Assembly: GCF_002632725.1 (NCBI RefSeq)
Contig: NZ_NJAI01000001.1
Span: 1,489,901-1,528,115 of the forward strand
Reading direction: 5' to 3'
Source of the DNA: Xenorhabdus hominickii
GTDB taxonomy: Bacteria > Pseudomonadota > Gammaproteobacteria > Enterobacterales > Enterobacteriaceae
Length of the DNA stretch: 38,215 nt
Program-made: the position numbers and the translations under genes
Part shown: in pieces, positions 19,524 through 29,879 of the stretch
Layout: each line of letters starts with the position of its first letter
How positions within the stretch are numbered: the stretch's first letter is position 1
The notes under the pieces: model-generated
The model's database searches: none
What the model was told of the DNA's origin: nothing
What the model saw: only the letters and a program-made list of their open reading frames with translations

Positions 19524-20708
19524 ATGAAGGATACTCCTTTGACTACCATTTCTTCTGTTAACAATCAGCGCCCGCTGACAATTGGTTTGGTCGCCGGAGA
19601 AACATCCGGTGATATTCTTGGTGCCGGGCTGATTCGCGCATTAAAAGTTAAAATTCCTGATGCCCGTTTTGTGGGTATCGCTGGCCCTCTTATGCAGGCG
19701 GAAGGTTGTGAAGCTTGGTATGAGATGGAAGAACTGGCGGTAATGGGGATCGTTGAAGTGTTGGGACGTTTGCCTCGTTTGCTGAAGATACGCAAAGATT
19801 TAACGGCACGTTTTACTGCGTTGAAGCCTGATGTGTTTATTGGCATTGATGCCCCTGATTTTAATATCACTTTAGAAGGGCGGCTTAAACAGCAGGGGAT
19901 CAAAACGATCCATTACGTCAGTCCATCGGTATGGGCATGGCGTCAGAAACGGGTATTTAAAATCGGTCGGGCAACAGATATGGTACTGGCATTTTTGCCA
20001 TTTGAAAAAGCGTTCTACGATCAGTTTAATGTTCCTTGTCGGTTCATTGGTCACACGATGGCAGACGCAATGCCTCTACAAACGGACAAAGCAGCCGCTA
20101 GGGAAATTTTGGATATTCCATTGAATGCCCATTGTCTGGCGATGTTACCCGGTAGCCGTCATGCTGAAGTAGAGATGCTAAGTGCCGATTTCTTAAAAAC
20201 CGTACAGTTATTACGGAAAAAATTGCCTGACTTGCATGTATTGGTTCCTTTGGTGAATGCCAAACGGCGTGAGCAGTTTCAGCGAATTAAAGATGAAATT
20301 GTCCCAGACCTGCCAATCCATTTGCTGGATGGTAAAGCCCGTGAAGCGATGATTGCCAGTGATGCGACTTTACTGGCATCGGGGACGGCAGCACTGGAGT
20401 GTATGTTAGCCAAATGCCCAATGGTGGTGGGCTATAGAATGAAACCTTTTACATTCTGGTTGGCAAAACGCTTAGTGAAAACGCCTTATGTTTCCTTGCC
20501 TAATCTGTTGGCAGGCAAAGAATTAGTTAAAGAGTTATTGCAGGATGAATGTAAACCACAAGCGTTGTCGGAGGCGTTATTGCCTCTTCTGCAAGGTGGT
20601 ACAGATGTGGACGCATTGAGACAGACGTTTCTGTATCTGCATGAAAGCATTCGCTGTGATGCCGATGAACAGGCTGCACAAGCCGTTCTGGAATTAGCGA
20701 GACAATAA
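19524..20708 (+). CDS. lpxB: Lipid-A-disaccharide synthase
   Basis: LpxB is a family 19 glycosyltransferase that joins UDP-2,3-diacylglucosamine and lipid X into the lipid A disaccharide at the inner membrane. The 394 residues exceed E. coli (382) by an N-terminal extension of about 12; homology begins at [23 protein letters not shown]. The ATG at 19524 lies 4 bases after lpxA and seems the natural start. Conserved segments include [40 protein letters not shown] and [24 protein letters not shown]. Its TAA stop overlaps the rnhB ATG by one base. Confidence 0.98.
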   Translation: MKDTPLTTISSVNNQRPLTIGLVAGETSGDILGAGLIRALKVKIPDARFVGIAGPLMQAEGCEAWYEMEELAVMGIVEVLGRLPRLLKIRKDLTARFTALKPDVFIGIDAPDFNITLEGRLKQQGIKTIHYVSPSVWAWRQKRVFKIGRATDMVLAFLPFEKAFYDQFNVPCRFIGHTMADAMPLQTDKAAAREILDIPLNAHCLAMLPGSRHAEVEMLSADFLKTVQLLRKKLPDLHVLVPLVNAKRREQFQRIKDEIVPDLPIHLLDGKAREAMIASDATLLASGTAALECMLAKCPMVVGYRMKPFTFWLAKRLVKTPYVSLPNLLAGKELVKELLQDECKPQALSEALLPLLQGGTDVDALRQTFLYLHESIRCDADEQAAQAVLELARQ

Positions 20709-21298
20709 TGGATTTTGTTTATCCTCAGGCGAATTTGATTGCCGGTGTTGATGAAGTTGGGCGTGGCCCGCTAGTTGGAGCCGTAGTCACGGCAGCGGTC
20801 ATTCTTGATCCTGCTAAACCCATTACAGGCTTGATGGATTCGAAAAAACTCACGGAAAAACGTCGTGAAGCGCTGTATTTGGAAATTAAAGAAAAAGCAT
20901 TGTGTTGGAGTCTGGGCCGTGCAGAGCCTGAAGAAATCGATCAACTCAATATTCTCCATGCTACGATGCTTGCTATGCAGCGAGCAGTGGCAGGTTTAGC
21001 GATCACCCCTGATTATGTCTTGATTGATGGCAACCGTTGCCCTGCATTAACGATGCTAGCGCAAGCGGTGGTTAAGGGAGATAGTCTGGTTGCTGAAATC
21101 AGTGCGGCTTCCATCCTGGCAAAAGTAACCCGTGACAGGGAGATGGTAGAGCTAGATAAACGTTTTCCTGACTACGGTTTTGCGAAACATAAAGGTTATC
21201 CAACCGCCCTACATCTGGAAAAATTGGCTTTGCTGGGTGCGACGGAGCATCATCGTAAAAGTTTTGCGCCCGTTAAACGAGCGCTAGGTCTTGGATAA
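20708..21298 (+). CDS. rnhB: Ribonuclease HII
   Basis: RNase HII cuts RNA in RNA-DNA hybrids and starts ribonucleotide excision repair. The 196 residues (E. coli 198) contain the catalytic Asp15-Glu16 in [12 protein letters not shown], a further Asp in [12 protein letters not shown], and the [21 protein letters not shown] motif with its acidic residue. The ATG is in TAATG, overlapping the lpxB stop, which implies translational coupling. It lies directly before dnaE, as in E. coli. Confidence 0.98.
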   Translation: MDFVYPQANLIAGVDEVGRGPLVGAVVTAAVILDPAKPITGLMDSKKLTEKRREALYLEIKEKALCWSLGRAEPEEIDQLNILHATMLAMQRAVAGLAITPDYVLIDGNRCPALTMLAQAVVKGDSLVAEISAASILAKVTRDREMVELDKRFPDYGFAKHKGYPTALHLEKLALLGATEHHRKSFAPVKRALGLG

Positions 21299-21326
21299 TA
21301 ATCTGGGATAAGTATCTGGGCAAACT

Positions 21327-24300
21327 ATGATAGAACCACGTTTTGTGCACTTACGTGTTCACAGCGACTATTCAATGATTGATGGCTTGGCAAAGACGAG
21401 TCCATTGGTGAAAAAAGTTGCCAAATTGGGTATGCCAGCTTTTGCGATTACGGATTTTACCAACCTTTGTGGATTGGTAAAATTCTATGGCAGTGCCCAT
21501 GGAGCCGGAATTAAGCCAATTATTGGTGCTGATTTTCTTGTGGAAAATGACTTGTTGGGGGATGAGCATTCCCATCTGACAGTCCTTGCCCGCAATAACG
21601 AAGGTTATCAAAACCTGACCTTGTTGATCTCTGAAGCCTATCAAAAAGGCTATGGCGCGATAGGCCCGACTATCAGACAGGAATGGCTGACAAAATACAA
21701 GACTGGGTTGATCTTGTTGTCGGGTGGACGCATGGGCGATGTGGGTAAATTCCTGTTGCGTGGTAATCGTGCGATGGTGGATCAATGCCTCGACTTTTAT
21801 CAGGAACATTTTCCAGACAGCTACTACCTTGAATTGATCCGTACTGGGCGTCAGGATGAAGAAAATTATCTTCATGCGGCTGTAGAGTTGGCATCAGAAA
21901 AGAATTTACCCGTTGTAGCAACCAATGACGTCTGTTTTCTGGAGAGTGAAGACTTCGACGCACATGAGATCAGAGTTGCCATCCATGATGGATATACGCT
22001 GGTTGATCCAAAACGTCCAAAAAATTACAGTCCTCAGCAATATCTGCGCACTGAACAGGAAATGTGTGAGATTTTCTCTGACATTCCTGAAGCGCTGCAA
22101 AATAGCGTAGAAATTGCTAAACGCTGTAATGTCACTATCCGTCTTGGTGAATATTTCTTGCCACAGTTTCCTACTGGGGATATGAGTACCGAAGACTTTC
22201 TGGTTGAACGGTCGAAACAGGGTCTGGAAGAGCGTTTGGCTTTTCTTTATCCCGACCCGGCGATGAGAGTCGAGAAACGCTCCGAATACGACGAACGTCT
22301 GGATATTGAGCTGAAGGTTATTAACCAGATGGGGTTTCCTGGTTACTTCCTGATCGTGATGGAATTTATCCAGTGGTCGAAAGACAACGGCGTCCCTGTT
22401 GGGCCTGGTCGTGGTTCCGGTGCAGGTTCTCTGGTGGCTTACGCCTTGAAAATCACCGATCTCGATCCGCTGGAATTTGACTTGCTGTTCGAACGTTTTC
22501 TCAACCCTGAACGTATTTCCATGCCCGACTTTGATGTCGATTTTTGTATGGAAAAACGCGATCAGGTAATTGATCACGTTGCCGATATGTATGGGCGAGA
22601 TGCTGTATCCCAGATCATTACCTTTGGTACGATGGCGGCTAAAGCGGTTATCCGTGATGTGGGGCGAGTTCTTGGCCACCCTTACGGTTTTGTTGATCGA
22701 ATATCAAAGCTGGTTCCCCCCGATCCGGGCATGACGCTGGAGAAAGCGTTTGCGGCTGAACCCCAATTACCTGAAATTTACGAAGCCGACGAAGAAGTCA
22801 AAGCGCTGATTGATATGGCGCGTAAATTGGAAGGTGTCACCCGTAATGCCGGTAAACATGCTGGTGGGGTCGTTATTGCACCAACCAAAATCACTGATTT
22901 TGCTCCGATTTACTGTGATCCGGAGGGGCTGAACCCGGTTACCCAGTTTGACAAAAACGATGTCGAATATGCGGGGCTGGTTAAGTTTGACTTCCTTGGT
23001 CTGAGAACTCTGACCATTATCAACTGGGTACTCGAAATGGTGAATGCCCGCCGTGCCGAGAAGGGGCTGGAGCCGATTGATATTGCGGCTATACCTCTGG
23101 ATGATCAGAAAAGTTTCGATATGCTACAGCGCTCCGAAACGACGGCGGTGTTCCAGCTTGAATCCCGTGGCATGAAAGATCTGATTAAACGTCTGCGTCC
23201 AGATTGCTTTGAGGACATGATTGCATTGGTGGCATTGTTCCGTCCGGGGCCGTTGCAATCCGGCATGGTAGATAATTTTATCGACCGTAAACATGGAAGG
23301 GAAGAGATCTCCTATCCTGACGTCGAATGGCAACACGAATCCTTAAAACCTGTTCTGGAGCCAACATATGGCATCATTCTGTATCAAGAACAGGTTATGC
23401 AGATTGCTCAGGTATTGGCGGGTTATACCCTCGGTGGTGCAGATATGCTCCGTCGTGCAATGGGTAAGAAAAAACCGGAAGAAATGGCCAAGCAACGCTC
23501 AGTGTTTGAATCGGGGGCGATAAGTCAGGGCGTTGATGGCGAACTTTCCATGAAAATCTTCGATTTGGTGGAAAAATTCGCGGGTTATGGCTTTAACAAA
23601 TCTCACTCCGCAGCTTACGCATTGGTTTCTTATCAGACTTTATGGCTGAAAGCGCATTATCCGGCAGAATTCATGGCGGCCGTGATGACGGCGGATATGG
23701 ATAACACTGAAAAAGTGGTTGGGCTGGTGGATGAATGTTGGCGGATGGGGCTGAAGGTATTGCCTCCAGATATCAACAGCGGGTTGTATCATTTCCATGT
23801 CAATGATGAAGGTGAAATCGTTTACGGCATTGGCGCAATCAAGGGGGTGGGTGAAGGGCCGATTGAAGCTATTATCGAAGCCCGCCAAACAGGAGGGCAC
23901 TTCAAGGAACTGTTCGACTTGTGCGCACGTGTTGACATCAAAAAGCTAAGCCGTCGTGTGATGGAAAAGCTGATTATGTCAGGTGCCTTCGATAGATTGG
24001 GGCCACACCGTGCCGCGTTGATGTCTTCTTTGGAAGATGCGTTGAAAGCGGCTGATCAACACGCTAAAGCTGAAGCTATTGGTCAAACTGATATGTTTGG
24101 TGTGTTAGCCGAAGAACCAGAAGAGGTCGAACGTTCGTATGCCAGTACGCCGAAATGGCCGGAACAGGTGGTTTTGGATGGTGAACGAGAAACCTTGGGG
24201 CTATATCTGACAGGCCATCCGATCACAAGTTATTTGAAAGAGATTGAACGATATACGAATGGGTTGCGTCTAAAAGATGTGAACCCGACACCTCGTGGTC

Positions 24301-24809
24301 AAGTAACGACTGTGGTAGGTTTGGTACTGGTATCCAAGGTATTGACAACCAAGCGGGGTAACCGAATTGGTATCAGTACATTGGATGATCGCTCCGGACG
24401 GCTGGAAATCATGCTGTTTTCTGATGCCCTGGAAAGGTATCAACATTTATTGGAGCAGGACAAAATTTTAATTGCTACCGGACAAGTCAGCTTTGATGAC
24501 TTCAGCGGTGGCCTTAAAATGACAGTTCGTGAATTAATGGACATTAGTGAGGCGCGTGAAAAATTTGCACGTGGGCTTGCTATCTCGTTGTCAGACAGGC
24601 AAATTGATGAGCAATTTTTGAACCGTCTTCGTGGCGTACTGGAGCCACACCGTTCAGGTACGATACCGGTTCATCTTTATTACCAGCGGGTAGATGCCCG
24701 TGCCCGTTTACGATTCGGTGCAACATGGCGGATAACGCCAACGGATACCCTTTTGACAGATCTGCGAACTCTGCTGGGTAACGAGCAGGTAGAATTAGAA
24801 TTTGACTAA
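21327..24809 (+). CDS. dnaE: DNA polymerase III alpha subunit
   Basis: DnaE is the replicative polymerase catalytic subunit of the Pol III holoenzyme. The 1160 residues equal E. coli DnaE. The N-terminal PHP domain starts [18 protein letters not shown] and binds the epsilon exonuclease region. The palm motif PDFDVDFC at 400-407 supplies catalytic Asp401 and Asp403. The fingers region has [19 protein letters not shown] helix-hairpin-helix region follows, then an OB-fold ([23 protein letters not shown]) and the tau-binding C-terminal domain. It starts 28 bases after rnhB and ends 12 bases before accA, so a single transcript is likely. Confidence 0.99.
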   Translation: MIEPRFVHLRVHSDYSMIDGLAKTSPLVKKVAKLGMPAFAITDFTNLCGLVKFYGSAHGAGIKPIIGADFLVENDLLGDEHSHLTVLARNNEGYQNLTLLISEAYQKGYGAIGPTIRQEWLTKYKTGLILLSGGRMGDVGKFLLRGNRAMVDQCLDFYQEHFPDSYYLELIRTGRQDEENYLHAAVELASEKNLPVVATNDVCFLESEDFDAHEIRVAIHDGYTLVDPKRPKNYSPQQYLRTEQEMCEIFSDIPEALQNSVEIAKRCNVTIRLGEYFLPQFPTGDMSTEDFLVERSKQGLEERLAFLYPDPAMRVEKRSEYDERLDIELKVINQMGFPGYFLIVMEFIQWSKDNGVPVGPGRGSGAGSLVAYALKITDLDPLEFDLLFERFLNPERISMPDFDVDFCMEKRDQVIDHVADMYGRDAVSQIITFGTMAAKAVIRDVGRVLGHPYGFVDRISKLVPPDPGMTLEKAFAAEPQLPEIYEADEEVKALIDMARKLEGVTRNAGKHAGGVVIAPTKITDFAPIYCDPEGLNPVTQFDKNDVEYAGLVKFDFLGLRTLTIINWVLEMVNARRAEKGLEPIDIAAIPLDDQKSFDMLQRSETTAVFQLESRGMKDLIKRLRPDCFEDMIALVALFRPGPLQSGMVDNFIDRKHGREEISYPDVEWQHESLKPVLEPTYGIILYQEQVMQIAQVLAGYTLGGADMLRRAMGKKKPEEMAKQRSVFESGAISQGVDGELSMKIFDLVEKFAGYGFNKSHSAAYALVSYQTLWLKAHYPAEFMAAVMTADMDNTEKVVGLVDECWRMGLKVLPPDINSGLYHFHVNDEGEIVYGIGAIKGVGEGPIEAIIEARQTGGHFKELFDLCARVDIKKLSRRVMEKLIMSGAFDRLGPHRAALMSSLEDALKAADQHAKAEAIGQTDMFGVLAEEPEEVERSYASTPKWPEQVVLDGERETLGLYLTGHPITSYLKEIERYTNGLRLKDVNPTPRGQVTTVVGLVLVSKVLTTKRGNRIGISTLDDRSGRLEIMLFSDALERYQHLLEQDKILIATGQVSFDDFSGGLKMTVRELMDISEAREKFARGLAISLSDRQIDEQFLNRLRGVLEPHRSGTIPVHLYYQRVDARARLRFGATWRITPTDTLLTDLRTLLGNEQVELEFD

Positions 24810-24821
24810 AATAGGAACGTT

Positions 24822-25781
24822 ATGAGTCTGAATTTCCTGAGTTTTGAACAGCCAATTGCTGAGTTAGAAGCGAAAATTGATTCGCTCACCGCAGTTAGCC
24901 GTCAAGATGAAAAGCTAGATATAAATCTGGATGAAGAAGTCCAGCGTCTGCGTGAAAAAAGCCTTGAATTGACCCGCAAGATTTTTTCTGACCTAGGGGC
25001 ATGGCAAATTTCCCAGCTATCACGTCATCCGCTTCGTCCCTATACGCTGGATTATATTAAGCACATTTTTACCGACTTTGAAGAGTTGGCAGGTGATCGA
25101 GCTTATGCTGATGACAAAGCAATCGTGGGTGGACTGGCTCGTATTGAAGGCCGTCCAGTCATGATAATTGGTCACCAGAAAGGCCGTGAAACGAAAGAAA
25201 AAATCCGCCGTAATTTTGGTATGCCATCACCAGAAGGTTATCGCAAGGCGCTGAGATTGATGGAAATGGCAGAACGTTTCAAATTGCCAATCATTACTTT
25301 CATTGATACTCCTGGTGCGTATCCTGGAGTGGGTGCAGAAGAGCGTGGTCAGTCAGAAGCGATTGCCCGTAACCTGCGTGAAATGTCCCGTCTCTCCGTG
25401 CCAGTTATCTGTACGGTTATTGGTGAAGGGGGTTCTGGTGGTGCGTTGGCGCTCAGTGTTGGCGACAAGGTAAACATGCTGGAATACAGCACCTTCTCCA
25501 CTATTTCTCCAGAAGGCTGTGCTTCTATTTTATGGAAGAGTGCGGAAAAAGCACCGTTGGCGGCGGAAGCAATGGGAAATACAGCTCCACGCCTGAAAGA
25601 GCTGAAATTGATTGATACTGTTATCCCTGAGCCATTGGGTGGGGCGCATCGTAACTATGAAAAAATAGCAGAGGCATTGAAAGCCCAATTACTGGCTGAT
25701 CTTGCTGATTTGGACAATTTGAACAGTGAAGAACTTGTTAATCGCCGTTATGAGCGTTTAATGCAATACGGTTACTGCTAA
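24822..25781 (+). CDS. accA: Acetyl-CoA carboxylase carboxyltransferase subunit alpha
   Basis: AccA pairs with AccD to transfer the carboxyl group from carboxybiotin to acetyl-CoA, giving malonyl-CoA for fatty acid synthesis. The 319 residues equal E. coli AccA. It begins [20 protein letters not shown] with a helical N-terminus. The crotonase-like core includes [31 protein letters not shown] sequence, [20 protein letters not shown], and the oxyanion-hole loop [11 protein letters not shown]. It ends the long plus-strand block and is followed by a strong terminator. Confidence 0.99.
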   Translation: MSLNFLSFEQPIAELEAKIDSLTAVSRQDEKLDINLDEEVQRLREKSLELTRKIFSDLGAWQISQLSRHPLRPYTLDYIKHIFTDFEELAGDRAYADDKAIVGGLARIEGRPVMIIGHQKGRETKEKIRRNFGMPSPEGYRKALRLMEMAERFKLPIITFIDTPGAYPGVGAEERGQSEAIARNLREMSRLSVPVICTVIGEGGSGGALALSVGDKVNMLEYSTFSTISPEGCASILWKSAEKAPLAAEAMGNTAPRLKELKLIDTVIPEPLGGAHRNYEKIAEALKAQLLADLADLDNLNSEELVNRRYERLMQYGYC

Positions 25782-25847
25782 GATCGGAAAGCTTAAGTTC
25801 TGAAGGCTTAAGCGTATAACTAGATCACCCGTTTCAATATTGTTAAT

Positions 25848-25900
25848 AACAGGTGGAAAGTGCTGAGGAGTGATAATTCCTCAGTATTTCCACCTGTTTT
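25848..25900 (+). terminator. Terminator of the accA transcript
   Basis: A long hairpin pairs AACAGGTGGAAA with TTTCCACCTGTT and has an inner CTGAGGA/TCCTCAG stem; TTTT follows. It ends the rnhB-dnaE-accA unit. Confidence 0.9.
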
Positions 25901-25908
25901 ACTATATT

Positions 25909-25933
25909 TATACTCAATAAATTTTGAATCGCA
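25909..25933. repeat. Solitary end of the dispersed repeat
   Basis: TATACTCAATAAATTTTGAA followed by TCGCA matches the left end of the copy at 9220-9347 with a few changes. No partner end follows, so this is a remnant. Confidence 0.45.
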
Positions 25934-25959
25934 TTATCATATTTTGATGATATTGCGAT
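25928..25959. promoter_or_regulatory. 13-bp inverted repeat upstream of the EamA transporter
   Basis: ATCGCATTATCAT and ATGATATTGCGAT form 13-bp arms with one mismatch around a 6-base spacer. It lies about 54 bases before the transporter ATG. The dyad could bind a dimeric regulator or fold into a hairpin; no T-run follows. The function is inferred only from the symmetry. Confidence 0.45.
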
Positions 25960-26012
25960 GGATTAGGGAGCCTAATCGGCAGGTTTTTTAAAATAAAAAA
26001 TTGAGTTTTTCT

Positions 26013-26930
26013 ATGGCTAAATATAAATATATTATTTATGCATTTTCTTGTGTGTTTATCTGGAGTTTTATTCCTTCTATATCGCGTCTTGGTCAGAAAG
26101 AAATGGACCATTTCCAATATTTATTCTGGTCAAATGTCCTGTCTGTCCTCGCGGTATTTGCCGTTGCTCTCATGATGGGGAAAAACTGGAAGCAACTTTT
26201 ATTCATCCCTTTCCCTGCTATGTTCAAGGTACTGATCTTAGGTGCTTTGGACTGTTTCTTCTATATGTTGCTTTATTACGGTTATTCCATTGAAAATGGT
26301 GTTGCTGTTTTGGTTATCCAATATAGTTGGCCATTGATGATTATTGGATTATCGTTCTTTTTGTTTAAAGAAAAACTATCGATCAGACAGATGGTTGGCA
26401 TTGCGATGGGTTTCATTGCTGTTGTAATTACCTTTACAAAAGGCAATATCACGGAGATCGCAGTAGAACATCCTCAGGCATTGTTGTTGGTATTTAGCGG
26501 AGCATTTTGCTTTGCGTTAATGTCCGTATTATCGAAGCAATTTGCGGTTGATGCCTATATCAGTACATTTTGGGTATTCACTTTTTCCACATTAGTTTCC
26601 GCAGTATTTATGCTGGTTTTCAGCAGCGTCAATCTGCCTGTTGGGGATTCACTGATGTCAACATTACTTAACGGTATCATATTGAACGGTGTCTCTTATA
26701 TCATTTGGTTCAAAGCTATGAGCAGCTCAGATTCTCATAAAATTGCCTCAATTTTATTTTTAGCTCCCGTCTTGTCGATGATGTGGATTATTCTGTTCTT
26801 TGGTGATGCTTTTGTTCCAGCGTATGTGGTTGGATTAGCGTTGGTTATCATCTCTGGATTACTTTGTATTAGTGCTAAGAGCAAGGCCTCTGAGCAGAAT
26901 AAATTAACGGATGATTTGATTGAAGATTGA
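26013..26930 (+). CDS. EamA-type drug/metabolite transporter family membrane protein
   Basis: This 305-residue protein is very hydrophobic with about ten predicted membrane helices in two homologous halves, the EamA/DMT layout. Helix 1 is YIIYAFSCVFIWSFIPSISR. The first half ends near KEKLSIRQMVGIAMGFIAVVI, a typical EamA repeat end, and the second half ends AYVVGLALVIISGLLCI. The charged tail QNKLTDDLIED should be cytoplasmic. Family members export amino acids, metabolites or drugs; the substrate here cannot be read. I chose the ATG at 26013; a TTG at 26001 is in frame but has no ribosome-binding site. In E. coli this position, between accA and tilS, holds ldcC and yaeR. It lies between the accA terminator and tilS with a possible operator upstream. 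Confidence 0.85.
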   Translation: MAKYKYIIYAFSCVFIWSFIPSISRLGQKEMDHFQYLFWSNVLSVLAVFAVALMMGKNWKQLLFIPFPAMFKVLILGALDCFFYMLLYYGYSIENGVAVLVIQYSWPLMIIGLSFFLFKEKLSIRQMVGIAMGFIAVVITFTKGNITEIAVEHPQALLLVFSGAFCFALMSVLSKQFAVDAYISTFWVFTFSTLVSAVFMLVFSSVNLPVGDSLMSTLLNGIILNGVSYIIWFKAMSSSDSHKIASILFLAPVLSMMWIILFFGDAFVPAYVVGLALVIISGLLCISAKSKASEQNKLTDDLIED

Positions 26931-26963
26931 TCCGGTAAAAATGAAGGAAGGTTTGACCCCATA

Positions 26964-28310
26964 ATGACAAATAATCATGATCCCCTGTTGACGATGTTGG
27001 AAGAACAGATTGGGCCATATAAAAAGATGCTGGTTGGATTTAGTGGTGGATTAGACTCCACTGTATTGTTGCATTTACTGGTTCGTCTCCGTACACAATA
27101 CCAGCAATTAAGTCGTGCCCCGATAGTGTTAAGGGCAATCCATATCCACCACGGTTTAAATTCAAAGGCAGATTTGTGGGTCGAACACTGTCGCCAGATT
27201 TGTACTGATTGGGAGGTTGATTTCCGGACAGAAAAAGTCAGTCTGGATATTCGCCAGAATGGTATTGAGGCAGCAGCTAGAGATGCACGTTACCAATCTT
27301 TCCGGGATGAGTTACAGCAGGGAGAAATTCTGATAACAGCTCAGCATCTTGATGACCAAGCCGAAACGTTTTTGTTGGCATTGAAACGAGGGAGTGGCCC
27401 AGCAGGGCTATCTTCTATGCCTTCCAGCATGTCATTTGCAGGAACCACATTGATTCGCCCATTGCTGAATGTAAGCCGTGCAGAATTGGAAACGTACGCA
27501 CAGGCTCAGAGGTTGAAGTGGGTTGAGGATGATAGCAATCAAGATGATCGCTATGATCGAAATTTCCTGCGTCTGCATATTATGCCGTTATTTAATCAGC
27601 GTTGGCCTCATTTCCCACAAGCAGTTTCCCGCAGTGCCAGCTTATGTGGGGAACAAGAACAATTGTTGGATGAATTGCTGAGTGAATCATTGAATGAGCT
27701 GACTACATTGGACGGTGCAATATCCATCTTTCCTTTGGAACGTTATTCTGAAGCCAAACGTAATGCGTTACTGCGGCGATGGTTGAATCAGCGCGGTGTA
27801 AAAATGCCCTCGCGAGAGCAGCTCCAACGAATTTGGTCAGAAGTGGCGCTTTCTCGGCAAGATGCAGAGCCTCGCTTTAGATTAGGGCAATATGATATTC
27901 GTCGTTATCGGCAGCAACTGTGGTTGGTTCCTCAGTATCAGCATTTGGCGGGAACTGTTCTTGAGTGGAATACAGATCAGGAACTGATATTGCCAGATGA
28001 ATTAGGGACGTTAATGCGAACTGGAGAAAGCAACATTACATTCAGATCTCCAGATAGAAATGAACAAGTAACAATTCGTTTCGGTGTCCAAGGTAATATC
28101 AGTATTGTAGGACGGCAACATTCCCGCCATAGTAAAAAATTGTGGCAGGAATTGGGTGTCGCGCCTTGGCTCAGAGAAAGAACACCATTGATTTACTACA
28201 ATGATAAACTTATTGCAGCACTGGGTATTTTTGTGACGAAAGAAGGTCAATGCTTAGTTGATGATTCGGGGGTTTCAGTGGATTGGAAGAGGATACTACC
28301 TTCCACTTAG
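26964..28310 (+). CDS. tilS: tRNA(Ile)-lysidine synthetase
   Basis: TilS attaches lysine to C34 of tRNA-Ile with anticodon CAU. This switches it from Met to Ile decoding of AUA and is an essential step. The 448 residues are slightly longer than E. coli (432). The N-type PP-loop motif SGGLDS lies at residues 27-32, with IHIHHGLNSKADLWVEHC and TAQHLDDQAETFLLALKRGSG further on. The C-terminal domains recognise tRNA, with the end motif PWLRERTPLIYYNDKLIAALGIFV. It starts 33 bases after the transporter and may share its transcript. A terminator follows. Confidence 0.98.
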   Translation: MTNNHDPLLTMLEEQIGPYKKMLVGFSGGLDSTVLLHLLVRLRTQYQQLSRAPIVLRAIHIHHGLNSKADLWVEHCRQICTDWEVDFRTEKVSLDIRQNGIEAAARDARYQSFRDELQQGEILITAQHLDDQAETFLLALKRGSGPAGLSSMPSSMSFAGTTLIRPLLNVSRAELETYAQAQRLKWVEDDSNQDDRYDRNFLRLHIMPLFNQRWPHFPQAVSRSASLCGEQEQLLDELLSESLNELTTLDGAISIFPLERYSEAKRNALLRRWLNQRGVKMPSREQLQRIWSEVALSRQDAEPRFRLGQYDIRRYRQQLWLVPQYQHLAGTVLEWNTDQELILPDELGTLMRTGESNITFRSPDRNEQVTIRFGVQGNISIVGRQHSRHSKKLWQELGVAPWLRERTPLIYYNDKLIAALGIFVTKEGQCLVDDSGVSVDWKRILPST

Positions 28311-28787
28311 CCATGTGGTTAGACACTTTCCAGTAGAAAATCTGGTTTGTGAATTTGTTGATTTAAAGAGATCACATTAGAAATGATGTGATTTTTTTAA
28401 TGAATAGAACTTGATAGGTGTCTTTTATATGTCTACCAAATTCCTAATTGGTACCTCGATGGTAAATTCATATTAGTTATAAGCTATCATATTGTTAGAA
28501 TTAAATTTATTTCTTGTTGAAATTATCTGAGCGTGTACTATATTTTAAAATATAAAAATTATCTCGAAGAGGTAATGGTGATTGGCCTATAAAACAGAGT
28601 TGTGATTATGCAAGTTATTCTTAATTTATAATGAGTTTATTTATATTATCAAAAATTAGAGTGAATTTTTTTATATGTGTGAATATCTATTCGATTAAAA
28701 TGGGTTAAGCATGATTTTGTTTTTTATTGGTTTTTTGGACTAAAAGTATAAAAACTCCATTTTCTTATAATAAATGATGGATGCACC
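28311..28787. other. AT-rich tilS to VapA-like gene intergenic region
   Basis: This 477-base gap holds the tilS terminator at 28371-28398 and otherwise very AT-rich DNA with no credible ORF or RNA gene. TATAAA near 28749 could be a -10 element for the next gene, but no good -35 is seen at the right distance. Confidence 0.5.
28371..28398 (+). terminator. Terminator of tilS
   Basis: ATCACAT/ATGTGAT forms a 7-bp stem with an 8-base loop, followed by seven T residues. It lies 60 bases after the tilS stop. Confidence 0.8.
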
Positions 28788-29261
28788 ATGAAAAATCAAA
28801 ATAATAAAGACTACTCTGAGCTAAATAACCATATAAAAGATAATTTTAATAACAGGTTTTTTCAAGATATGAAAGGAAGGATAATAGATCCAGTCCTTCT
28901 TAAAGATCCCGCAGAGATAATCCTTTTTGCAACTCAGGAAGAGAGAGTCGATGCATCAGCTTCAATTATTAGCGAGATCATTTATTTCCGGCTTAATGTT
29001 ACAATTATTGATAAAGATAGAACATTTAATGGTCGAGGATGGTGTTTAAGTAGTGTTGGGGCTGGTGGATTCAGCGGTGGTGTTTATTCTGATGACCTGA
29101 CGATGCTCTATCTTAAAGCCCATAATTTTTGGTTTTATGAAGCTTTTACACTAATAGTCATTAGTTTTTATGATAATAATTCAAACTATTTAGGGAAATT
29201 CAAAGGTAACGGAATTTCGACAGTCAATGGTGTTGGTTCTAGCACAGGTATTTTTTATTAA
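28788..29261 (+). CDS. VapA-family-like small protein, copy 1
   Basis: This 157-residue protein has a hydrophilic N-terminus (MKNQNNKDYSELNN) with no signal peptide. Its C-terminal 100 residues follow the pattern I associate with Rhodococcus VapA/VapB proteins: a glycine-rich stretch at 82-98, YSDDL at 100-104 followed by LYLKAHNFWF, FYDNNSNYLGKFKGNG at 127-142, and a final GVGSSTG. In that family these segments build a compact eight-stranded beta-barrel. The next gene is a paralog, clearest over the last 80 residues; both share F.DM.GR near residues 25-31. VapA itself blocks phagosome maturation in macrophages. Function here is unknown, and the family call is from pattern memory. The surroundings are very AT-rich, the ribosome-binding site is weak, and the gene has no E. 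coli counterpart at this locus, which suggests acquisition. Confidence 0.65.
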   Translation: MKNQNNKDYSELNNHIKDNFNNRFFQDMKGRIIDPVLLKDPAEIILFATQEERVDASASIISEIIYFRLNVTIIDKDRTFNGRGWCLSSVGAGGFSGGVYSDDLTMLYLKAHNFWFYEAFTLIVISFYDNNSNYLGKFKGNGISTVNGVGSSTGIFY

Positions 29262-29419
29262 CTCCAATTAATTTAATTTATAATTAAATGAAAGTTATTA
29301 CCCATAAGGTGCATTAATTATTAACCTATGATTATATTTATATAAATTATGATTTTTAAACATGAAAATAATAATGTGGTTATTGTTGTTATTTTATTTT
29401 TATAAAGAGGCTTGTTGCT

Positions 29420-29878
29420 ATGAGTTCTAAATTTAATGAAAATGAACTTAAGCTCAAAACCTTAAAAAAATTTTCCACTGACATGCAAGGAAGATTAGAA
29501 CAAAATAAGATTGATGAGATAATTAAAGAATTTATTTTGAATGAAAAAAATTACCTTTATAAAGGAAAACTTACAATTGTCAGCTATGTATTTTACAGTA
29601 CAGTGGAGCTTGCTATTAGTACCGAATGGACATTTTACGGAAATGGAGGTGCGGTAGGTCTCTTGGAAGTTGGGAGTTATAGGGGAGCACTTTATACAAG
29701 TGATTATGATAAATTGTTAGTTGAAACACATTCTTTTTGGTATTCATCAAGTCTCACATCAATATCCTTAATTTTATTTGATAAGCATAACTCGTATTTG
29801 GGAAATTTCGTGGGATCGGGTGTATCGCTTGTTGCCTCTATAGGTAAGGGATTAGGTGCCTGGGATGCAATTGAATAA
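29420..29878 (+). CDS. VapA-family-like small protein, copy 2
   Basis: This 152-residue protein is a diverged paralog of the preceding one. It lacks a signal peptide and starts MSSKFNENELKLKTLKKF, a charged helical segment. The shared barrel-like pattern includes TFYGNGG at 71-77, GALYTSDYDKL at 89-99, THSFWY at 103-108, LFDKHNSYLGNFVGSG at 119-134, and GKGLGAW at 142-148. The last motif is closer to the glycine-tryptophan ending of Rhodococcus Vap proteins than copy 1. The gap of 158 bases from copy 1 has no terminator, and AGAGG lies 12 bases before the ATG, so the pair may be co-transcribed. A truncated dispersed repeat starts one base after the stop. Biological role unknown. Confidence 0.65.
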   Translation: MSSKFNENELKLKTLKKFSTDMQGRLEQNKIDEIIKEFILNEKNYLYKGKLTIVSYVFYSTVELAISTEWTFYGNGGAVGLLEVGSYRGALYTSDYDKLLVETHSFWYSSSLTSISLILFDKHNSYLGNFVGSGVSLVASIGKGLGAWDAIE

Positions 29879-29879
29879 T

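Noticed and set aside
21906..22679. 257-codon minus-strand open frame inside dnaE
   Set aside because: It is antisense to the conserved polymerase core of dnaE and is best explained by codon bias on the coding strand.
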